From: JBFHNV01 sp965365655
GTDB taxonomy: Bacteria; Pseudomonadota; Gammaproteobacteria; HK1
Direction: 5' to 3'
DNA: 10,403 nt
Assembly (NCBI GenBank): GCA_965365655.1
Contig: CBDUCN010000182.1
Span: 1 to 10,403, forward strand
The translations under genes were made by a program, and so were the position numbers. The notes under the pieces were generated by a model. That model searched no databases, was not told the DNA's origin, and was given only the letters and a program-made list of their open reading frames with translations. Positions 5,780 to 10,403 of the stretch are shown one piece after another; the stretch's first letter is position 1; each line of letters begins with the position of its first letter.

Positions 5780-6550
5780 TCATTGTTTCATCGACACCTG
5801 GGACGGCACGCCGACGCGCAAGCTGACCCGTCCCGGTGCGCTCACCACCGCGTCCACCACCTGCCTGGACGCCGGGTTGCGCACCCGCACCGTGTCGCCC
5901 AGGGCGCCGTCGTCCAGCGCCTGGCCGGCCATGCTGATGTGGATCCCCGGCCCCTCGGCGATCAGCTGCACGCGCTGGCCGCGCTCCACCAGCCGCGGAG
6001 CCTCCAGCAGCCGCGGCTCGAGCACGCTGCCCGCGGCCAGCGGCCGCGTCAACACGTAGCCCAGCACCCGCGCCGGGTCCAGCACGGCGTCGCCGCCGAC
6101 CCGGCCCAGGTCGCGTCGCTCGCGGCGCAGGTCCGCCGGCGACAGCCGCTGGCCGCGGGCCAGAGGCCGTGCCGCGACCACGACGTCACGCTTCAACGTC
6201 ACCTGGCTGGGCACGTACAGCCGCCACGGGCGGCCCGCGGTGCAGCGCACCTCGACCGTCACGCGCCCGACGTGGGCCGAGCCGGCGGCCCAGGCCGCGG
6301 CCAGCGGCTGCGGGCAGGGCGCGAGACGCAGCCTCGAGTCGAGGTCGCCCGGCGCGACCGCGAGATCCGCGCCCGCGCCGTGGAACGCGGTCACGAACTG
6401 CACCACGGCGTCGCGGATTCCGGCGAGCGGGTGGCGCTCGGTCTGCGCGCCCGGCGCCGCCCCGGCAGCCAGGGCCAGCGCGATCAGCACGCCAGGCCGC
6501 CAGCGACGGGTTCTCGACAATTGTTTGACTGCGGCCGTGCGATTTCTCAC
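5780..6550 (-). CDS. flgA: Flagellar basal-body P-ring formation protein FlgA
   Basis: A 256-residue periplasmic chaperone for assembly of the FlgI P ring. A Sec signal peptide is visible: basic start (R/K within 2-18), hydrophobic core VLIALALAAGAA (21-32), likely cleavage near 32-36. The mature part has LAPCP (77-81) and VRC (101-103), giving a probable disulfide C79-C103, then a SAF-like region (about 122-185) with VAARPLARGQRLSPADL. The C-terminal FlgA signature GDTVRVRNPASRQVVDAVV (219-237) follows. The start is taken as GTG at 6550: it keeps the signal peptide and lies downstream of the sigma-54 promoter. A further-upstream in-frame ATG at 6703 lies beyond that promoter and is excluded. 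The Shine-Dalgarno (GAGG, 12 bases away) is poor, so the exact start is less certain than the gene. Confidence 0.92.
   Translation of the reverse strand: MRNRTAAVKQLSRTRRWRPGVLIALALAAGAAPGAQTERHPLAGIRDAVVQFVTAFHGAGADLAVAPGDLDSRLRLAPCPQPLAAAWAAGSAHVGRVTVEVRCTAGRPWRLYVPSQVTLKRDVVVAARPLARGQRLSPADLRRERRDLGRVGGDAVLDPARVLGYVLTRPLAAGSVLEPRLLEAPRLVERGQRVQLIAEGPGIHISMAGQALDDGALGDTVRVRNPASRQVVDAVVSAPGRVSLRVGVPSQVSMKQ
6516..6529. promoter_or_regulatory. Possible FleQ/FlrA-like binding site inside the flgA start
   Basis: Read on the minus strand this is GTCAA-ACAA-TTGTC, close to the Pseudomonas FleQ consensus GTCAATAAATTGAC. It lies about 20 bases inside flgA and downstream of its sigma-54 promoter, where enhancer-type flagellar regulators can bind. 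It is an AT-rich island in GC-rich DNA. Weak evidence. Confidence 0.3.
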
Positions 6551-6596
6551 TGGTTTCTGTCGCCTCGCGGGGGTGCCGTGGTTCTGTGCAGCCCTG

Positions 6597-6613
6597 CAGC
6601 AAGTTGCGTGCCG
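6597..6613 (-). promoter_or_regulatory. Sigma-54 promoter for flgA
   Basis: Minus-strand CGGCACG (6613-6607), four bases CAAC, then TTGCTG (6602-6597). This matches TGGCACG-N4-TTGCW with exact GG-N10-GC spacing; only the first base differs in the -24 box. The start would be near 6588, giving about a 37-base leader to the flgA GTG. Needs RpoN plus an enhancer-binding activator such as FleQ, FlrC or FleR. Confidence 0.8.
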
Positions 6614-6669
6614 TCGTTCCGCCGTGCGTGCCGCGCGGGCGCCGGACTCCTCTATATAGCGGCCGGCGG

Positions 6670-6679
6670 CGGACGTCCG
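6670..6679. repeat. 10-bp palindrome CGGACGTCCG, copy 2 (flgA/flgB control region)
   Basis: Identical to 5710-5719. It lies between the two divergent sigma-54 promoters, about 57 bp upstream of the flgA -24 box and about 42 bp upstream of that of flgB, a position suited to an activator site serving both. A CTATATAG palindrome lies nearby at 6652-6659. Confidence 0.5.
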
Positions 6680-6720
6680 TGCACCCCCGGGCTGCGGCTG
6701 CACGACGCGTGTCCGGCATG

Positions 6721-6737
6721 TGGCACGGCGCTTGCTT
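6721..6737 (+). promoter_or_regulatory. Sigma-54 promoter for flgBCDEF
   Basis: TGGCACG (6721-6727), four bases GCGC, then TTGCTT (6732-6737): a full consensus -24/-12 promoter with GG-N10-GC spacing. The start would be near 6747, about 37 bases before the flgB ATG. It faces away from the flgA sigma-54 promoter, about 107 bp apart, so upstream activator sites are probably shared. Confidence 0.92.
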
Positions 6738-6783
6738 CAGTCCCTGCGAGCGTTTTCTGAACCCCGACCACCGGCGGACCGTC

Positions 6784-7185
6784 ATGGTGACTGACAAGAT
6801 CTTCGGCATCCACGCCCGCGCCCTGGAGCTCCGCGGCCAGCGCGCGGAGCTGCTCGCCCGCAATCTCGCCAACGCGGACACGCCCGGCTACAAGGCGCGC
6901 GACGTGGACTTCCGCACGCTGCTCGCGTCCGAAGCCGGAGCGGGCGCCCCGGTGAACCTCGCGCGCACCGCAGGCGGCCACCTGCCCGCGGCCGGCGCGG
7001 TGGGCGGCTTCGAGGACGTCACGCTCAAGTACCGCGTGCCCAGCCAGCCCTCGCTCGACGGCAACACCGTCGACGAGCAGATGGAGCGCGGCGAGTTCGC
7101 GTCGAACTCGGTGCGCTACATGGCGAGCCTTCAATTCCTGGAGAAGAAGGTCTCCGGGCTCATCCGAACCCTGCGCGAGGAGTAG
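6784..7185 (+). CDS. flgB: Flagellar proximal rod protein FlgB
   Basis: A 133-residue proximal rod subunit of the flagellar basal body, exported by the flagellar type III system and joined to FlgC, FlgF and FlgG. The N-terminal rod signature NLANADTPGYKARDVDF (27-43) and the C-terminal helix with YMASLQFLEKKVSGL (about 112-126) are both present, and the length is normal. ATG at 6784 lies about 37 bases from the predicted sigma-54 start site; an in-frame ATG at 6586 lies upstream of the promoter and is excluded. First gene of the rod/hook operon; the stop is 2 bp before the flgC ATG. Confidence 0.96.
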   Translation: MVTDKIFGIHARALELRGQRAELLARNLANADTPGYKARDVDFRTLLASEAGAGAPVNLARTAGGHLPAAGAVGGFEDVTLKYRVPSQPSLDGNTVDEQMERGEFASNSVRYMASLQFLEKKVSGLIRTLREE

Positions 7186-7187
7186 TC

Positions 7188-7586
7188 ATGTCCCTGTTCA
7201 ACGTGTTCGGCATCTCCGGCTCCGGCATGAGCGCGCAGAGCGTGCGCCTGAACCTGACCGCCAGCAACCTGGCCAACTCGGAGTCGGTCGCGAGCCGTCC
7301 GGAGGACGCGTACCGCGCGCGCCACCCGGTGTTCCAGTCGGTGCTCGAGGAGGCCGGCGTCGGCGTGCGCACCGCGGGTGTCGTCGAGAGCGCGGCGGAG
7401 ACCGAGGCGCGCTACGCGCCGGGCCACCCGCTCGCGGACGACAAGGGCTACGTCTACGAGTCCAACGTCAACGCCATCGAGGAGATGGCGAACATGATCT
7501 CGGCGTCGCGCAGCTTCCAGCAGAACGTCGAGGTCATGAACACCTCGAAGGAACTGCTGATGCGCACGCTGCGCCTGGGCGAGTGA
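7188..7586 (+). CDS. flgC: Flagellar proximal rod protein FlgC
   Basis: A 132-residue proximal rod subunit. The N-terminus has the FlgC-specific form of the rod motif, NLTASNLANSESVAS (22-36), followed by DAYRARHPVFQ (40-50). The C-terminus has VNAIEEMANMISASRSFQQNVEVMNTSKELL (split over about 95-126), the helix shared with other axial proteins. GAGGAG at 7177-7182, overlapping the end of flgB, is the ribosome site, 5 bases before the ATG, so flgB and flgC are probably translated together. Confidence 0.97.
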   Translation: MSLFNVFGISGSGMSAQSVRLNLTASNLANSESVASRPEDAYRARHPVFQSVLEEAGVGVRTAGVVESAAETEARYAPGHPLADDKGYVYESNVNAIEEMANMISASRSFQQNVEVMNTSKELLMRTLRLGE

Positions 7587-7620
7587 GCGCGGCCCGGGCC
7601 ACACACGAGGAACGCATGCG

Positions 7621-8289
7621 ATGAACACCATCAGCGACCAGGTCCTGGAGCGCCTCAACGCGGCGCCGCCCGGGGAGAACAAGCGCACCGGCGAGCTGGG
7701 CCAGGACGAGTTCCTCGAGCTCATGGTCGCGCAGATCCAGAACCAGGACCCGTTCCAGCCGATGCAGAACGGCGAGTTCATCGCCCAGATGGCGCAGTTC
7801 GCGACCGTCGACGGCATCAGCGAGATGCGCGGATCGATGGCCTCGTTGAACGACACGATGACCGCCAGCCAGGCGCTGTCGGCGAGCGCTCTGGTCGGGC
7901 GGGGCGTGCTCGCTCCGGGCCGGGAGCTCAAGCTCGACGGCACCGGGCCGGTCGGCCTTTCGGTGCTTGCCGACGCGAACGCGTCGAGCATCACGCTGGA
8001 CGTGTTCGATGCCTCGGGCGCGCTGGTCGCGCGCAAGGACCTCGCGCCGTCCGGCGACGGGGTGACCCGCTACGTGTGGGACGCTCGGGCCGCCGACGGC
8101 TCGATGCTGCCCGCCGGCACCTACCGCATGCAGGCCCAGGCCACCGTGGCCGGGCAGACCCTCGCCGCCGACACCGCGGTGGCGAGGCGTATCGACAGCG
8201 TCACCATCGGCGCCAAAGCCGGCGACCTCAGGCTCAACCTGGACGACGGCGCGGTGATGAACTTCAACGACGCGCGTGAGTTCCTGTAG
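7621..8289 (+). CDS. flgD: Flagellar hook assembly (hook cap) protein FlgD
   Basis: A 222-residue hook-cap scaffold needed for FlgE polymerisation and later replaced by FlgK. The N-terminal FlgD domain has GELGQDEFLELMVAQIQNQD (24-43) and FIAQMAQFATVDGISEM (53-69). The C-terminal Ig/tudor-like part (about 92-215) has YVWDARAADGSMLPAGTYRM (151-170). Ribosome site GAGGAA (7607-7612) is 8 bases before the ATG at 7621. A nearby out-of-frame ATG at 7616 reads only ATG CGA TGA and is too close to the ribosome site. It follows flgC by 34 bp in the same operon. Confidence 0.97.
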   Translation: MNTISDQVLERLNAAPPGENKRTGELGQDEFLELMVAQIQNQDPFQPMQNGEFIAQMAQFATVDGISEMRGSMASLNDTMTASQALSASALVGRGVLAPGRELKLDGTGPVGLSVLADANASSITLDVFDASGALVARKDLAPSGDGVTRYVWDARAADGSMLPAGTYRMQAQATVAGQTLAADTAVARRIDSVTIGAKAGDLRLNLDDGAVMNFNDAREFL

Positions 8290-8308
8290 GGAATCGCGCG
8301 CCACGCGT

Positions 8309-8327
8309 GCGGCGCATCACGCGCCGC
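8309..8327. other. Stem-loop between flgD and flgE
   Basis: GCGGCGC-ATCAC-GCGCCGC, perfect 7-bp arms with a 5-nt loop in the 63-bp flgD-flgE gap. No T-run follows. It ends 11 bases ahead of the flgE ribosome site (GGAG, 8338-8341). It may stabilise or set the 5' end of a processed flgE message, or lower read-through, since FlgE is needed in more copies than FlgD. Confidence 0.4.
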
Positions 8328-8352
8328 GAACGACACCGGAGCACAGCAGACC

Positions 8353-9576
8353 ATGGCCTTCGACATCGCACTGAGCGGGCTCAACGCGGCCCAGACCGAC
8401 CTCGACGTGATCGCCAACAACGTGGCGAACAGCAACACGACCGGCTTCAAGAAGTCGCGCGCGGAGTTCGCCGACGTGTACGCACTGACGCAGTTCGGCG
8501 TCGCCAACGACGCGTCGGGCAAGGGCGTGCGGGTTGCCAACGTGCGCACCATGCACACGCAGGGCGACATCAACTTCACGGAGAGCAACCTCGACCTCGC
8601 GATCTCCGGTCAGGGCTTCTTCCGGCTGAACGACGCCGGCTCCACCGTGTTCTCGCGCGCCGGCGAGTTCGGCCTGGACCGCAACGGCTTCATGGTCAAC
8701 GCGAGCGGGCAGCGTCTCACGGGCTTCCAGACCGACGCGGCGGGCAACGTCACGGGCGCCCTCGGCGACATCCAGGTGAGCCTCGACGACGCGACGCCGC
8801 AGGCGACGACGACCATCGACGTCGGCGCCAACCTGAGCGCGTCGGAGACCGTGCCGCCGCCGTTCAACGTGAACGACCCCACCACCTTCAACCACTCGAC
8901 GTCGCTCACCGTGTACGACTCCCTCGGCGCGTCGCACGTCGCGACCATGTTCTTCCGAAAGGACGCGGTGAACACCTGGGAGGCGTTCACCTTCGTCGAC
9001 GGCGCTGAAGTTTCGAACCCGGGCGGCGACACGCTCTCCTTCGACACCGCCGGCCAGGTGAGCCTGATCAACGGCGCGGCGGTGAGCACCGTGAACACGA
9101 CCACGTTCAACCCCGGCTCGGGGGCGGCGAACATGCAGCTCACGCTGGACATGACCACGCTCACCCAGTTCGGCGGCCCGTTCGGCATCGCCCAGCTCGC
9201 CCAGGACGGCTTCCCGACGGGCCGCCTGAACAGCATCGACATCGACGAGACCGGCAACCTGTTCGCCCGCTACTCCAACGGGCGCACCGGCACCCTGGCC
9301 CAGGTCGCGCTCGCGAACTTCGCGAACCCCGAGGAGCTCAAGCCAGAGGGCGACACCAGCTTCAGCGAGACCTTCGCCTCCGGGCCGGCGACCACGGCCG
9401 CGCCGGGCAGCACCAATCTGGGCCTCGTGCAGTCCGGTGCGCTCGAGCAGTCGAACGTGGATCTCACCCGCGAGCTCGTGGACATGATCACCGCGCAGCG
9501 CAACTTCCAGGCCAACGCCCAGGTCATCTCGGCGGCCGAGGAAGTGACCCGCACCGTGATCAACATCGGCCGCTGA
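8353..9576 (+). CDS. flgE: Flagellar hook protein FlgE
   Basis: A 407-residue hook subunit, the universal joint between basal body and filament, exported by the flagellar type III system. The N-terminal axial domain has ALSGLNAAQTDLDVIANNVA (6-25) and NTTGFKKSRAEFADVY (28-43). The FlgE/F/G core motif LDLAISGQGFF (80-90) and SRAGEFGLDRNGFMVN (101-116) follow, then variable surface domains rich in Thr/Asn/Asp (about 130-330). The C-terminal axial helix runs GALEQSNVDL to VINIGR (362-407). The length equals ordinary FlgE proteins of about 400 residues, with no enlarged insertion. Ribosome site GGAG at 8338-8341, 11 bases before the ATG. Confidence 0.97.
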   Translation: MAFDIALSGLNAAQTDLDVIANNVANSNTTGFKKSRAEFADVYALTQFGVANDASGKGVRVANVRTMHTQGDINFTESNLDLAISGQGFFRLNDAGSTVFSRAGEFGLDRNGFMVNASGQRLTGFQTDAAGNVTGALGDIQVSLDDATPQATTTIDVGANLSASETVPPPFNVNDPTTFNHSTSLTVYDSLGASHVATMFFRKDAVNTWEAFTFVDGAEVSNPGGDTLSFDTAGQVSLINGAAVSTVNTTTFNPGSGAANMQLTLDMTTLTQFGGPFGIAQLAQDGFPTGRLNSIDIDETGNLFARYSNGRTGTLAQVALANFANPEELKPEGDTSFSETFASGPATTAAPGSTNLGLVQSGALEQSNVDLTRELVDMITAQRNFQANAQVISAAEEVTRTVINIGR

Positions 9577-9654
9577 CGCGCGGCCTGACGAACGTCCGCA
9601 CCCGGACCCGACGCTGAACGCCATCCCACGGCGCCACCTCACGGAGCACACACC

Positions 9655-10395
9655 ATGGACCGCATGATCTACCTCGCGATGGCGGGTGCGAAGCAGGTGG
9701 CGCTGGGGCAGGCCAGCAACAACCACAACCTCGCGAACGCGAGCACCAGCGGCTTCCGCGCCGATCTCGACGCGGTGGCCAGCCTGCCGGTGAACGGGCC
9801 CGTGCACCCGAGCCGCGTGTACGCGAGCGACGAGCGCGCCGGCGTGGACCTGTCCCACGGCGCGGTCAACGCGACCGGGCGCGATCTCGACGTCGCGATC
9901 AACGGCGACGGCTTCTTCGCGGTGCAGGCGCCGGACGGCAGCGAGGCCTACACCCGCGCGGGCGACCTGCGCCTGAGCCCCGACGGCCTGCTCACCACCG
10001 GCGCCGGCCACCCGGTGATCGGCAACGGCGGCCCGGTCGCGCTGCCGCCCTTCGAGAGCATCCAGATCGGCAGCGACGGCACCGTTTCCATCCGGCCGCT
10101 GGGGCAGGACGGCGCCGCGCTCGCGGCGGTCGATCGCCTCAAGCTGGTGAACCCGCCGGCGGAGCGCATCGAGAAGGGCGCCGACGGCCTGCTGCGCCAG
10201 ACCGGCGGCGAGCCCGCGGACCCGGACGCCGCGGTGACCGTCGCGAGCGGGGCGCTGGAGTCCAGCAACGTGAACCCGGTGGACGCCCTGGTCAACATGA
10301 TCGAGCTTGCCCGCCTGTTCGAGATGAACGTCAAGGCCATGAACGCCGCGCAGGAGAACGACGCCGCCGCGACCAGCCTGCTCAGGCTGTCGTGA
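9655..10395 (+). CDS. flgF: Flagellar proximal rod protein FlgF
   Basis: A 246-residue proximal rod subunit. The N-terminal axial motif MDRMIYLAMAGAKQVALGQA (1-20) with NNHNLANASTSGFRADL (22-38) is the FlgF form. The core DLDVAINGDGFFAV, then AYTRAGDLRLSPDGLL, is shared with FlgE and FlgG. The C-terminal helix is ALESSNVNPVDALVNMIELA, then NVKAMNAAQENDAAATSLLRLS, ending at residue 246. The short length and this terminal sequence separate it from FlgG (about 260 residues). GGAG at 9643-9646 is 8 bases before the ATG. The 78-bp gap after flgE shows no hairpin or promoter. The stop is 8 bases before the window edge, where flgG would be expected. Confidence 0.96.
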   Translation: MDRMIYLAMAGAKQVALGQASNNHNLANASTSGFRADLDAVASLPVNGPVHPSRVYASDERAGVDLSHGAVNATGRDLDVAINGDGFFAVQAPDGSEAYTRAGDLRLSPDGLLTTGAGHPVIGNGGPVALPPFESIQIGSDGTVSIRPLGQDGAALAAVDRLKLVNPPAERIEKGADGLLRQTGGEPADPDAAVTVASGALESSNVNPVDALVNMIELARLFEMNVKAMNAAQENDAAATSLLRLS

Positions 10396-10403
10396 CACGC
10401 CGC

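Noticed and set aside
6551..6703. N-terminal extension of flgA to an ATG at 6703
   Set aside because: It would bury the signal peptide behind 51 residues and start upstream of the flgA sigma-54 promoter.
6586..6783. N-terminal extension of flgB to an ATG at 6586
   Set aside because: It lies upstream of the consensus sigma-54 promoter at 6721-6737, and the extra residues match nothing in FlgB.
7591..7600. GGCCCGGGCC palindrome between flgC and flgD
   Set aside because: Short GC palindrome with no loop, common by chance at this GC content, and no terminator features.
7616..7624. Minimal ORF ATG-CGA-TGA overlapping the flgD start
   Set aside because: It is only 3 bases from the ribosome site that correctly serves the ATG at 7621; probably chance.
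8317..10398. Open frame of about 690 codons on the minus strand opposite flgE and flgF
   Set aside because: It is rich in Arg, Val, His, Gly and Ala with no domain I recognise, and lies wholly antisense to two well-conserved genes. Such frames arise from strong third-position GC bias.

Overview
The window looks like a chromosomal segment from a polar-flagellated, high-GC gammaproteobacterium. The evidence is strong GC bias at third codon positions, FlgA/FlgM/FlgN next to FlgBCDEF, consensus sigma-54 and sigma-28 flagellar promoters, and a PomA/PomB-type (sodium-type) stator pair. A halophilic or alkaliphilic relative of Ectothiorhodospiraceae would fit the sodium-type stator and the GC content. 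That placement is inference; nothing here identifies the genus.

Layout. Positions 1-1309 (minus strand) hold a two-gene unit: a stand-alone receiver-domain protein, then an MBL-fold metallohydrolase that runs off the left edge. Both lack a residue normally central to their family: the receiver's phospho-acceptor Asp is Gly, and the hydrolase's last metal-ligand His is Ser. A short AT-richer divergent region (1310-1461) with a 10-bp direct repeat separates this unit from trmB (1462-2169, plus strand), a tRNA m7G46 methyltransferase. trmB converges on the stator cluster across GC-rich hairpins.

From 6550 down to 2225 on the minus strand the order is flgA, flgM, flgN, pomA, pomB, and a PilZ-domain gene. 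flgA has its own sigma-54 promoter, flgM and pomA each have a sigma-28 (FliA) promoter, and the flgM/flgN and pomB/pilZ pairs overlap by 4 bases. From 6784 to 10395 on the plus strand the rod/hook operon flgB-flgC-flgD-flgE-flgF starts from an essentially perfect sigma-54 promoter. It probably continues into flgG beyond the edge.

How it works together. The divergent flgA/flgB control region fires the middle (sigma-54) class that builds the P-ring chaperone, proximal rod, hook cap and hook. FlgM holds FliA until the hook is finished; FlgN is the chaperone for hook-filament junction proteins. FliA then drives flgMN and pomAB, so the stator appears late. The PilZ gene, translationally coupled to pomB, is well placed to act as a c-di-GMP-responsive modulator of that stator. 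I see no mobile element, CRISPR array, tRNA or rRNA. The window is mostly an ordinary flagellar locus. The less ordinary points are the degenerate receiver/MBL pair, the stator-coupled PilZ gene, and a 10-bp palindrome found in two flagellar promoter regions.
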